A stretch of DNA of 64,000 nucleotides, taken from contig JADDOH010024905.1 in the NCBI GenBank assembly GCA_016648135.1, positions 1 to 64,000 of the forward strand. The letters run 5' to 3'. This stretch comes from Agrypnia vestita. Its lineage: Eukaryota; Arthropoda; Insecta; Trichoptera; Phryganeidae. A program made the translations under genes and the position numbers. Positions 21,415 to 31,369 of the stretch are shown here, piece after piece. Position 1 is the first letter of the stretch; each line of letters begins with the position of its first letter. The notes beneath the pieces were generated by a model. That model was not told the origin of the DNA, did not search any database, and saw only the letters and a program-made list of their open reading frames with translations.

Positions 21415-21760
21415 GGCTCCTACCCAACAATGGCAACAATACAATGGTTATGATAGCAATGGAACCCCTGACCCACGCTTATAGCAACAACTGCGTTATT
21501 GAGCCTTACAAAAGACAAAGGAGAGTTGCGCAACACCGTTGTGTCCACCAGACAGTTTATCCGCCAAACGATTGGGCAACGATCTTCCATTGCATCTCGC
21601 AAGCCGCGATGCACCGATCTGGTCCCCCGGTAATGAGTGCAGTTACATTTCCGAACGGTCATTAGCAACTCGGCTGTTTTTATTTCCGATTTCTATGGCA
21701 ACAATAGCATACCGAAAGTGCCGCGGCTTACTGAACCGGTAACGATACAAAAAGGTAAGT
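21415..21760 (+). other. GC-richer island ending in a splice-donor match
   Basis: Composition shifts from AT-rich to balanced for about 330 bp. Overlapping open frames on both strands have no recognisable product. The island ends AAAAAG|GTAAGT at 21755, a perfect fit to the 5' splice-donor consensus. It could be a non-coding first exon of a host gene, or an old repeat. Without transcripts this is only a suggestion. Confidence 0.25.
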
Positions 21761-22257
21761 CGGTCTCGAAGGCTTACTCTATATTATTCCTTTTATTTAA
21801 ATAATCACTTATAATTCTACAGTTATACAGAAAAACTAAAAGAAATTCAGATTTATTTATACTTTATACTTTGTCCGTTGTTTGTGGTGGAATCTTGTTA
21901 TTAATCTTTCACCAACTTCCCGAAGGGCTAAGAATGAAACTTTCAATATTTACAAAATTTAGATGACTTTACATTATGAAATCATTTTAGACATGATTAG
22001 GTCATTATTAATAATCACGTCACTTACAAGCGAGAGCCGCGGAAACAACTGAAGAACATGCCGTTCAAAGAATTGTTTTAAAATTTAAAGCAACGTGTTT
22101 CAAATTTGGATACTGCAATGGTGATGTTAAAAAATCGATTACGAATGTACGCGTACGCGAAGAAAGCTTGATTTTTTTTCATTTGCTTGTTTTTTTTTTG
22201 CTTTATTTTACTGGGATTTGTGAACAATTGTTGAGACATTGATGTACCTAATGCTTA
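21761..22257. other. Unannotated AT-rich stretch
   Basis: No gene or shared repeat recognised. Confidence 0.3.
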
Positions 22258-22432
22258 TCCCAATTATAATAATTTCGTTGTCTGTCTGTCCGTCCCTCTG
22301 TCTGTCCCCGTATCTTCGTATATCATCCGTAACTTCTTTATAGTAATTTTTAAAATAAATCAATACTTATTCCTTAGGAACCGACATGTAAAAGTACTGT
22401 CATTTTTGACGGGTTCCAGCTAGCAAGAAATA
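22258..22432 (-). repeat. Family B fragment, minus copy
   Basis: Read on the minus strand it gives GCTAGCTGGAACCCGTCAAA, then ATGTCGGTTCCTAAGGAATA and the ACGGACAGACAGAC tail. It lacks the GC-rich middle with the B-box-like block found in other copies, so it is internally deleted. Confidence 0.55.
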
Positions 22433-22561
22433 ATTATAATCTGTAATCATACATAAGAATTAGTACAGAGATAAGGAAAAGTCGATATTATAGCATAGAT
22501 TTAATCGATAGCGTTATTTAGATTTTCGATTTTTCTAACAATAATATCTTTCTTTTCTAAC

Positions 22562-22650
22562 AATAATATCTTATATGGAATGTGTGGGATTGCACGAACC
22601 TCCCCACATTCTGGAATAAAACTATATTTATTTATTTATTTATTTTTCAG
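22562..22650 (+). repeat. Family G: short repeated 3' end with AATAAA
   Basis: TGTGTGGGATTGCACGAACC, then TCCCCACATTCTGGAATAAA, and a (TTTA)n microsatellite. The same block occurs at 50034. The AATAAA plus simple-repeat tail is what the 3' end of a LINE often looks like; no coding part is attached. Confidence 0.5.
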
Positions 22651-23159
22651 GAATTTTATATAATCTGTAGCCGTTCTTTCATTTCTCATCATTTTCTTAA
22701 TTAAGGAGGAGTCAACGTTGTGCCAGTTGCATATATGTCATTGTAAATACTCACGAGTGGAATATTCACTGATTTACTGTTTCAAGTTATTTGACGTTAC
22801 AAAGCTAAACGCGTGTGGCTGGAAAGACGGTCAAAGAAGTTAGATGTCGATATTGAAGTAAAGATCATTTTGAGTGCTCCATTGTTGAAGGGAATTGAGC
22901 TCATCTTGGAGAAGATGGCAATCATGAGTGGTGGATATGGATTTAAAGATTTGGAGGTCATCGGCGCAAAGTAATATTTCTTAATATTTAATGACTTCAT
23001 GCACGTCTTGATGTATTCAAATCTAAATAATTCGATAATTAATTATGATAGGAATATTACGATAAACCTAATTAATTTTGTTTTATTTTGTAGTCATTCT
23101 AGTAAAGTTCAGCTTATTTAAAAGTATTAACCATACGCCTTTGATGTCTGCTTACAAGG
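22651..23159. other. Unannotated stretch
   Basis: AT-rich; a short minus frame at 22797 has no recognisable product. Confidence 0.3.
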
Positions 23160-23275
23160 AATCAATAATAATATAACATTCAAAAAATTAAAATTTAATA
23201 CTTAGTTTTAAATCACTTATTTACTATATATTCGTTAAATAGTTTCAGTTGATCTCAACCTTTGTCAGGATAATA

Positions 23276-24560
23276 TTAGGTCCTTACATGTGAAATTGGC
23301 GTTTAGTATGGGAGGAACATAAAGCCGATTTTTTTTATTATAATATATTTATTTAATCAAAGTATGTACCATTGCTATCTATGCACTTTTGCCATCTCAT
23401 AGGTAGTTCATCGATCCCTTTACTAAAAAAACCATTCGGACGGGAATCAATAAAATCTTTGAAGGCGGTTTGGACTGCCCCATCGGAGTTGAATTTTTTC
23501 CTTTGCAAGAAGTTATCCAAATTTCGAAAAAAATGGTAATCTGTTGGGACAAGGTCCGGAGAGTACGGTGGATGTCTTAGACATTCCAATTGAAGCTCCT
23601 CTAATTTGGTAGCCGTCTGTTGTGCAGTGTGTGGTCTAGCGTTATCATGAAGCAGCAGTGGCCTAGAGCGATTAACCAGCCTCGGTTGTTTAGCAGCTAG
23701 CTTTTCCATCATGGTTTGCAGTTGCTGACAATAGACATCTGCCGTAATCGTCTGGCCAGATTTAAGAAAGCTGTAGTGAACGACACCAGCACTAGTCCAC
23801 CAAACGCTCACAAGTAACTTTTTTGGAGTCAATTTTCGCTTGGGGCATGGTTTGGCTGGTTCGGCAGGGTTCAGCCATTGCGATGAGCGCTTCCGATTAT
23901 CGTACAGGATCCACTTTTCATCACAGGTAATGATTCGATTTAAAATCCCTTCATTATTGTGCCGGTTGAGTAATGCAACGCAGCAGTCAACGCGCGTTTG
24001 TTGATTTGCTTCACTCAATTCGTGAGGTACCCACCTTTCAAGCTTTTTCACCTTACCAATTTGCTTCAAGTGGATTAAAACAGTTTTATCACTAACACCG
24101 CAGCCTGCAGCTAACTCGGATGTGGTTTGCGATGGATCCGCTTCCACAATAGCCTTCAATTCTTCATTATCAACTTTGGTCTCCGGCCGTCCACGGGGCT
24201 TGTTCTGCAGGTCGAAATTTCCAGAACGAAAACGTTGGAACCAAAAACGCACTGTGTTTTCTTTTGCGGCACCGTCTCCATACACATCATTAATCCTTCG
24301 AGCCGTTTCTGCAGCACTGGTGCCACGGTGGAACTCGTACTCGTAAATAACGCGATAGTTCAAGTTTTTCATTTTGTAAACTGAGTGACGCAAAGAAAAA
24401 AACAATTGTGGAAAAAACAAATGAATTATAATTTTCAAAACAAAAATACATTAGTAAATAGCTGTATAAATTTGGATTTGGAATTCCTAACCAAAGAGAA
24501 GATATTTGAGATCAAATTTGCCAGTACGGCAAAACGCCAATTTCATATGTAAGGACCTAA
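23276..24560 (-). mobile_element. mariner transposon, full length, apparently intact
   Basis: A 1,285-bp element with 29-bp terminal inverted repeats (23276-23304, 24532-24560) starting TTAGGTCCTTACAT, with one mismatch. The flanks are TA on both sides (23274-23275, 24561-24562), the Tc1/mariner target duplication. It carries one minus-strand transposase gene. The twin element at 31370 lies in opposite orientation and differs by only about 1% by eye. This indicates recent amplification. Confidence 0.93.
23353..24372 (-). CDS. mariner transposase (cecropia-type, DD34D)
   Basis: The protein cuts and pastes the element by binding its terminal repeats in the nucleus. From the methionine at 24372 it is 339 residues, the normal family size. 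The frame stays open 22 codons upstream, but homologs start at this MKNL methionine. Residues 1-105 hold two helix-turn-helix DNA-binding regions joined by a GRP linker (KPRGRPETK, 58-66). WVPHEL is at 114-119. Catalytic aspartates are D151 (TCDEKW), D243 (HDNARPH) and D278 (PTDYHFF), with 34 residues between the last two, hence DD34D. No stop or frameshift is visible. One oddity is YSPDLVP in place of the usual YSPDLAP (V275). It resembles the transposase part of primate SETMAR and the moth cecropia mariners. Activity is untested. Confidence 0.93.
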   Translation of the reverse strand: MKNLNYRVIYEYEFHRGTSAAETARRINDVYGDGAAKENTVRFWFQRFRSGNFDLQNKPRGRPETKVDNEELKAIVEADPSQTTSELAAGCGVSDKTVLIHLKQIGKVKKLERWVPHELSEANQQTRVDCCVALLNRHNNEGILNRIITCDEKWILYDNRKRSSQWLNPAEPAKPCPKRKLTPKKLLVSVWWTSAGVVHYSFLKSGQTITADVYCQQLQTMMEKLAAKQPRLVNRSRPLLLHDNARPHTAQQTATKLEELQLECLRHPPYSPDLVPTDYHFFRNLDNFLQRKKFNSDGAVQTAFKDFIDSRPNGFFSKGIDELPMRWQKCIDSNGTYFD

Positions 24561-24810
24561 TATAATGTAGACTATATTATATTTAAGTCTATATTATTTT
24601 GTCCTGATGAAGGTTGAAACCGACATATATAGCAATAATTGGTTTAAAACTAAGTATTTAATTTAATTTTAAATTATAACATTTTTATTTTATAAAAATA
24701 TATTTTAAAAATAAATATGTATATATATACATATAAAATATAAAAAAATGACAATGTCAAGCCACAAAGTGTTTTCTTGCTTTAAAAATCTAATAATATT
24801 ACCTATTTAT

Positions 24811-26940
24811 GATCAATAGAGCAGTCACATGCAAAGTAATTTTTTAATAAATTTCCATCTCTATAAAGATTCATGTCATGAAGTCATTTGTTTCACACGT
24901 GTTGTTTTCAATACTGTGTGAATTAACATAATTGACATTTATTAATCCTGTTAGCCTATATCAAGTAAAACGAATTGCACTCTCGTGGATGATAATTTCA
25001 GATTTCATTACCATAATGTTGGCTGTGCTCGTGATAGGTAAATAATTTCAACCAATATTATTTCTCACGACTAACCCAGTTGGGCCATACCCACCTCGGC
25101 AGCGGATCCTGTAATACTATTGGCCAATCCTGCAAGCTTATCAAGTCCTTACTTAATCGCGAACAAAGGAAATATCTAGGAGGCACTTGCCAATAAATAT
25201 TTTCTAATTTGTTAATTCGATATAGAAATCTCATGATTAGATATTCTTCTAATGATTTAATTTCAATGTTGTCATAATTTAAACGGTTGATTATGGCATT
25301 TTTTTATAAAATGTGAAGGTTTATTCATTATCACATTTCACAACAACTACGCTGTCAACGTTAGGGGTTGCATAGCCTCAATTAATCAATGAGCCTCGAA
25401 CCACAAAATGGTTATTTAGTTTATTTGTTCATTTTAATGTTTATTTACATTTGTTAATACGACTACTAATACAATTAATAAAAGTTACTAATAACTGCCA
25501 CAATAGATAAAAACCTGTTCTGTGGCAGTTATTCTCATATGATATTTATGTAATAATTGACAATGAGAAGATATTTGTATTCTTGACCTTTCTTTTATGT
25601 TGAGACAATTATTTTTTAATATTTACCTAATTCTATGCTGATAAGCTCATGAGATATAAATTATTATATTAATTTTTGAATGAAAATATATATTATTGTG
25701 AAGTATAAGAATATTCAGAATTCAGAATAATTCTACGATATTTAAAACAAATTAAATAAAATCAATTTGAAGGCATACAGAAAATATTATCTATAGATGT
25801 TCCCGGGTAAGAGTGCTGGGTATCAAGTATTTTTTCAATGGATAGAATTTTTTTGTAAGTATTTATAATTGCATAATTTAATTTGTTTTAAATTTATGTT
25901 TTTTCTCATAAATGTAATTGTTACTTAGTATAACCGATCTATTAGAATTGTGATGATAGAGTTTTACGTATTGATGTGAATGAACAGCTTATTTAATGCC
26001 AGTTATCGTTGGGGTTAGAGAAGAAACTTCCCACGGTTTGATTTTATTAACATACGTATATACTGTGATCGCTCTTAGTACCGTGGCTGTTAAAAACAAT
26101 TATTTTATTCTTTTGAGTAATTTTTCAATAAAAGTGGGTTATTATTTTTTTCTACAATTTTTTACTATTTAGTCTTTGTGACGCTAGATCTTGGAATCCG
26201 TTCGAATTGCGTCAAATACGTGTTACTTTTCCGAATGCTGTTAATCTCAAAACTCAAACTTCACATTAAAAAAAGAAAAAAACCTACAAATATCACCAGC
26301 ATAAGCATAAGTTCAGATAAAAAATGCGTTAACATTTCATCAACATCATGCAAAATTAATTAATGATTATTATATTGCTATCCGAAAAACGCCTCTCTGC
26401 CAAATTTCAAAATTGAATTATTTATTTAAATATTATCCTATGGGTACGATACAAACAAATTTAAAATTTTCGTACGCATCCGACAAATAAAAATGAAATG
26501 AAATTTGTGTACAGGATATCTCACTAAACACCAAAATGTATACATAGACATGGACTAATGTAAATTTCTTAGTACACGGTCTAGTTCTATTCTACATTGT
26601 AAATTTTGAAACATTTTTATACAGTTAAAACTAAATACTCTTAAAAAATATAATGTCTTAGTAAATAAGTCGCGCTTTATTACATAAATAAGGTTTTACT
26701 TGAAGGATTCGGATTGGAATGTAGTTTTTAAAATAAAATAAAAACAACGTTTATTGAATGTTTGGTTTACAAGGGGATTTAATTATGCAGGAATAAATAT
26801 AAATTTGTCTTAAATATACGCGAGAGGAGACCTACTTCCGCTGTAACTCATTCCAATTATAATTTTATTATCTGTGGTGTAACCTACCGTCGCCTAATTT
26901 ATCAATATCCAATAGACAGTCTTCACCAAATATCTAAATT
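24811..26940. other. Unannotated AT-rich stretch, about 2.1 kb
   Basis: No coding signature was recognised. A small hairpin at 25492-25531 has an 11-bp stem TAACTGCCACA / TGTGGCAGTTA. A short plus frame at 26178 has no recognisable product. Confidence 0.35.
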
Positions 26941-27130
26941 TCCATAAACTGGAGGGGAATGGAGCAGTGGAAGACCTCGACGTTCACTAATGGGAGCGAG
27001 AGGAACCTAAATACTCTTGGAGACCACAAGCGAGGCATTTTTAAAAGTAGAGAAGAGCAGAGGGATATCTTTGAGGCAGCCAAAGCCCACCCTAAGCTGT
27101 GGTGCCATGATTGGATTGGATTGAATTGGA
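26941..27130 (+). pseudogene. LINE 3'-terminal fragment
   Basis: The plus strand reads SREEQRDIFEAAKAHPKLWC, which matches the 'W......EEAKAHPGL' end of ORF2 in a common insect LINE group. It is followed by a GATTGGATTGGATTGAATTG run, the sort of simple repeat that closes such elements. Upstream codons are decayed. Confidence 0.6.
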
Positions 27131-27139
27131 TACAACATT

Positions 27140-27430
27140 TATCAGAATCCCGAACTCTCCATCCACATGGAACTGCAGCGACTCAGACTGGCGGGACTCT
27201 TCCAGAAGACGCAGAGAACACGGATCCCAAAAAGCACCTTAATAGACAGCCAGGTGTTCGGAGAAGATTGAGACTTTGCTGGGAAGACAGCATGCAGGAG
27301 GACATAGTAGATCTGGTGCAAATTCCGAGTTGAAAGACAATCGCCGAGAACAACAGCTCTGGGAAGTGAAAGAAAGAAAAAGCGAGAAAATATTCATCTC
27401 CACTCTTCACAGCAACCTCCAGATCATACA
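27140..27430 (+). pseudogene. LINE reverse-transcriptase C-terminal fragment
   Basis: One frame gives QRLRLAGLFQKTQRTRIPKS. After a frameshift near 27255 another gives RRRLRLCWEDSMQEDIVDLV. These match 'RLRW.GH..RM...RIPKK ... RRRGRPR.RW.DD...DL' of LINE ORF2 tails. The block follows directly on another LINE end in the same orientation. Confidence 0.7.
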
Positions 27431-27617
27431 AAGTATTATTAAAAAATATGGGGATTAGGTATATATTTTTTCAATGTTAATTAAATATTAGCTTTATCCT
27501 TTTCAAGGTAGTCCTCATCAGATATGGTATCGCTTTTTCCAATCTTTGGAGCCCTTCTGAAACGCAATTTTCTGTATAGCGTATAGTTTAGTGATTTTAT
27601 CTTTTTTTGGTTGAAGA

Positions 27618-27792
27618 AATAGAGATGCGAACACGGAATACGTGTCGCATCAATATTCTCACTATTATCAAATAAAGACAAATGCTTATGCTCTAAAACA
27701 GGACTAACTGCTGGTGTCCTGGAATGGGGCTCGAACTACCGACCACTGTATAATTAGGCGAGATTCATAACCACTACACTTACAAGTTATTC
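27618..27792 (-). repeat. tRNA-related SINE, diverged copy S2
   Basis: It shares the AGAGATGCGAACACGGAATA / CGTGTCGCATCAATATTC tail and the AGGACTAACT...CTCGAACTACCGACCA region with the other copies. The B box is altered to GGTAGTTCGAGC on the minus strand, so it is older than S3 or S4. Confidence 0.65.
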
Positions 27793-27847
27793 AAATATTC
27801 TTATCTTCTCAATGTTGGTAAAACGTCGTCTTTTCATGTTCATCTCT

Positions 27848-27990
27848 ATTTGAGTTTAATTATATTCTATGTTCTACTACTTGAGTTTTGAAAGTATCAG
27901 AATCTCTCGGGTGTAGTAGATTCTGATACTCTCGAAACTCGAGTAGCAAAATATAAAATGTAATTAAACTCAAGAAGAGATAACATAGTT
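27848..27990. mobile_element. Family H hairpin element
   Basis: The left arm TTGAGTTTAATTATATTCTA, then ACTTGAGTTTTGAAAGTATC, pairs with the right arm GATACTCTCGAAACTCGAGT, then AATGTAATTAAACTCAAGAA. The arms are about 65 bp around AGAATCT...AGATTCT. A fragment with AATTAAACTCAAGTAGAGAC lies at 30341-30404. It is a small MITE-like foldback. Confidence 0.65.
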
Positions 27991-28041
27991 TCAATGTTCC
28001 ATCATTTATAATAAAAAATCGCCGATCACGTGTAACTTTTT

Positions 28042-28316
28042 TACTCCCATTCTTTTAACTCGTTGCGTCTGCGGTTTGTTGTCTGCCGGAAAAACTTTGG
28101 ATAGATTTTTAAACCTTTTCCCGTGATCCAATCGAGCTGAAACTTTGCAGGCAGACTCGTGGCGACGATCAAAATGATCTAACAAACTTTCGTTTCAATT
28201 TTTATAATAATTATAGTATAATTGTGGATTTTTCGAAATTTGAATTATTTGCGTGCAGTAGGCACGAAACCTGATTCAATGAGAAAGGGAGTATAATTTT
28301 TTTTTTTATGGGTTAG
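28042..28316 (+). repeat. Dispersed repeat family A, copy A7
   Basis: It begins TACTCCCATTCTTTTAACTC and ends GGGAGTATAATTTTTTTTTT plus ATGGGTTAG. It contains GATCCAATCGAGCTGAAACT and GCAGGCAGACTCGTGGCGAC. Short form. Confidence 0.75.
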
Positions 28317-28429
28317 TGTTTTGATAGTTAACAGAATGGTGAGCATGCAATATATGCTATGCACTTATAAAAATACAATGTACTAATAAAAAAAATCATA
28401 TTTGACAATTTCACTTCTACAGCCCCCCA

Positions 28430-28800
28430 GAATCAAAAACGCGCGTTTTTTTTTATCTAACCTCGCACGTTGGAGGAAGTAACAAAAGCCTCATAAGTCA
28501 CTCTACAGCCGCTCTATTTCACTGCGATTACTTCCAGCATATAAATAGTACAAGGTCGATAGAGTTCTTGATTCCTGCCGAGAACCATCACGACAGGTGT
28601 GGCGCAAGCCGCACAGAGAGCCGTGTTTACACGCATCGAGAGACAAACGAGCGTTGCTCCATTGGAAGACAATGCCCGTTTTTCCGCAACTCCGGTTTTT
28701 AAAAAACGGGGAATTCTATTGTCTCTGGCGGCGATATGCACACTCCGTATGCAAATGTTGAGCGGACTATCAGATATCAGATAACAATAGTCTATTGACT
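28430..28800. other. GC-richer island with a TATA-like box
   Basis: The stretch contains GCATATAAATAGTACAAGG near 28538 and then about 230 bp of balanced composition (28570-28790). Short open frames on both strands have no recognisable product. It could be a promoter plus first exon, or a fragment of a retroelement LTR. Nothing in the sequence decides between these. Confidence 0.25.
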
Positions 28801-29011
28801 TAAACGGTTTGCGGCCGCAAGAAATATGGAAAACTCGATTACCAAAGCCGTTTTTTTTTCATTAATGAGCGAATGAATTCATTTTGTTAGACTTACGAAA
28901 AAACAAATATTAGCGGCCTTGCAGCATAATCTACATATGTGCGGTATAAAAGCAAAAGATAGCAATATACAAAAAATTAAAAGAATGTTTTGAATGCAGT
29001 CACCGAGGATT

Positions 29012-29460
29012 CTAATTCAAAATGTACAAAAATCTGTCGCCTGCCAGCCTCTTCATCTCTTGGTAGGTGCTACAGCGCACATCTCCGATAAACTGTTCTA
29101 CGTAGTTTAATCTCGGGCGGCCTCTACGATTGTTGCCTTCAACATTTCCCTCGTCGATGGTTAAAAGCAGGCCCGGATGCCTTATATTATGGCCTATCCA
29201 AATTGCCGGCTGTTAGGCGATTCTGTTAAGGAGTCGCCTCTTTTTGCCCACCCTGCTCAACACCTCGTCGTTTCGGATATGTTTTGACCAATGGATCCTC
29301 GCCATGTACCTGTAGCACCACATCTCAAAGGCCGCTAGAATCCCGGACACGCTCTGGCCGATGGTCCCTGTTTCGCTGCCGTACATCAGCACACTCCAGA
29401 CAAGAGTTTTAATCAAGTTTTCCTGAACCTTTAAATCTATGCTGGGGGATACCAGGATTT
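29012..29460 (-). pseudogene. LINE (endonuclease-reverse transcriptase type) C-terminal fragment
   Basis: The minus strand reads SIDLKVQENLIKTLVWSVLM, then YGSETGTIGQ, FEMWCYRYMARIHWSKHIRN, RVGKKRRLLNRIA, a single in-frame stop, and then IWIGHNIRHPGLLLTIDEGN, GRPRLNYVEQFIGDVRC and YQEMKRLAGDR. This is the full succession of blocks after the palm domain of a RTE-like insect LINE ('LYG.ETW', 'FEMWCYRRM', 'WIGHI.RH', 'GRPR', 'EMKRLA.DR'). Only one stop interrupts about 145 codons, so it decayed less than the other LINE pieces here. It ends at a natural stop at 29012-29014. Confidence 0.9.
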
Positions 29461-29554
29461 TTTATTTTTTTGGCTATATTTCCTATAAAATCTCTAATTC
29501 AGTACATTATAAATTAAAAATTCTCGTTGACTGCATTAAATTTATTTTGGATAC

Positions 29555-29745
29555 TAGATGCAATCAGTAAAAAATGACGGAACATTAGTTCGCGTCTTTG
29601 CAAGCCCTAGTATGTATTAATAGCATATTTTTGGCGCTCCACGACACGGTAGCAACATGCGTGAAACGGCTGGTTCGTGTTTGGTGGCCCGGGGTTCAAG
29701 CCCCATCTCTGTTACGGGGATAGACAGACAACTAAATTATTATGT
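29555..29745 (+). repeat. Dispersed repeat family B, copy B4
   Basis: It starts ACTAGATGCAATCAGTAAAA, has GGTTCGTGTTTGGTGGCC, then CGGGGTTCAAGCCCCATCTC (B-box-like), and ends near GACAGACAACTAAATT. The order is as in B3 and B5. Confidence 0.6.
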
Positions 29746-31369
29746 TTGATTGCTGTCTTTGCTTTTATACCGCACATATATTAAATTGATTGATTGTCTT
29801 ATCCTGTATTTTTTCTACAATTCTACGCCTCTTTTAACCGATCTAGAGCAATTTTTCTATTTATTTTGTTGTCCATTCGCTTGCCCCGCTTTTTAACAAA
29901 ATAGTCAGGATTGCCCCGGAACAAAAGGCCGACCGCTAGACGAATAAATAATCAAGAATTTACCACAATAACATTATTTTCTAAGTTAGTGTACAAAGAT
30001 AATAATTGTTTATCATAGATAAATAAACGGACAATATTTGATTTTTTGTAATTGCATTGTATTGTTTTTTTGTTTATTTTTATGGGCGACCACATTTTTG
30101 GACTTGAGTGCTTTCCGGGAACGAAAAAAGGGAAGAAAAAAGAAAAAGGAAGGGAAAAAAAATCCGCGGAAAGTCCAGTATTTATGAGCGTTCCAAGAAC
30201 AAGCGAGAATTTATTATAAATTATTCAATAACAATATTCATAAATTATATTATTGATGGAAACGGCTTTGTAGAGATTATCATGAAGAAATAATTATGAA
30301 TAAAATATTTAATACTTCACCTATCGATGAGAGGTCACTCTCGAAACTATAATAAAAATAAATTAAAGTGTATAATTAAACTCAAGTAGAGACATAACAT
30401 TATCATCTCATATTTGAAAATCAATATTCATCAATGTTTAACCAAACCTAAATTGACACCACACATTTTTTCTTAGCTTCAGTTTGAGACTTTAAAAGTA
30501 TTAGTGAAAAATCAATATAATCTAAACTACTTGTCCAACCAATGTTGTGTAAAAGGCAATTTTTATCTTCATAAAATTTGACGATTAGAAAATTTATTTT
30601 GATAAAAATTTAACATTACCTACTTAAATTACCCCCGACGGATTATTTGTGAATTAACCCTAAGGCGGAACATTCACTGCAAATGCATATTTCGGCGTTT
30701 TTTACGAAAATATGGGTTTTTATTATTCATTTATATCACAATGTATATGATAGATTGCAATTTTTTTAGGGCGATAACTTAGATAGAACCTTTATTCTTA
30801 TATAAAAGTAATAAACTAAACATTATTTAAAATAATTAAGAAAAATATAGACATTAATCCACAGGCCGCGGCAAAAAAAACCTTTTTAATGTTTCCGGGC
30901 GTAGAGTGGTTCGTTTAAAATTTCTATGTAAGCATAAAATGTTTTTTTTATACTATAAAGTTTACTTAATTATCTAGAATCCGTACGTAGGAAATTAAGA
31001 AATATTCAATATTAAAAAAGATATAATTTTTGAAACATGCTTAAATATTTACGTTTTTTGGTTATTTTCAAACGTTGTTTATTCATATAAAAAGATGATT
31101 TTAAACGATATATTGTATCTATATTCGCACTTTGAGTCTTCATTCACTATTAAAAAGCTAAATTAAATAAAAAACAAGTTAATTATTATTTTTAAATAAA
31201 AATTCTAAAGTATGAAAAACGACATCGTTAACGTCAGAATCCATGTTAGATGCCGTCTGGCCACGGCAGGGGTCAGTCGTGTTTATGTAGCCGAATATTC
31301 CTCGTCGTTTATTTCAGTATTCCTTGTACTTTTACGCCAAATTTGACATTTATATGAATTATTATTATA
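29746..31369. other. Mostly unannotated, about 1.6 kb
   Basis: A purine-rich run (AAAAAAGGGAAGAAAAAAGA) lies at about 30124. A fragment of family H lies at 30341-30404. No gene was recognised. Confidence 0.35.

Larger units (their letters stand above)
23160..24810. repeat. Family K inverted-repeat host of the first mariner
   Basis: The left flank (23160-23275) reads TTAATACTTAGTTTTAAATC and ends CAACCTTTGTCAGGATAA. The right flank (24575-24680) contains its inverted counterpart: GTCCTGATGAAGGTTGAAAC, then GGTTTAAAACTAAGTATTTA. The right side continues to about 24810 with TTTTCTTGCTTTAAAAA, as in the copy at 14860. The mariner therefore landed near the centre of an older inverted-repeat element. 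Confidence 0.6.
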
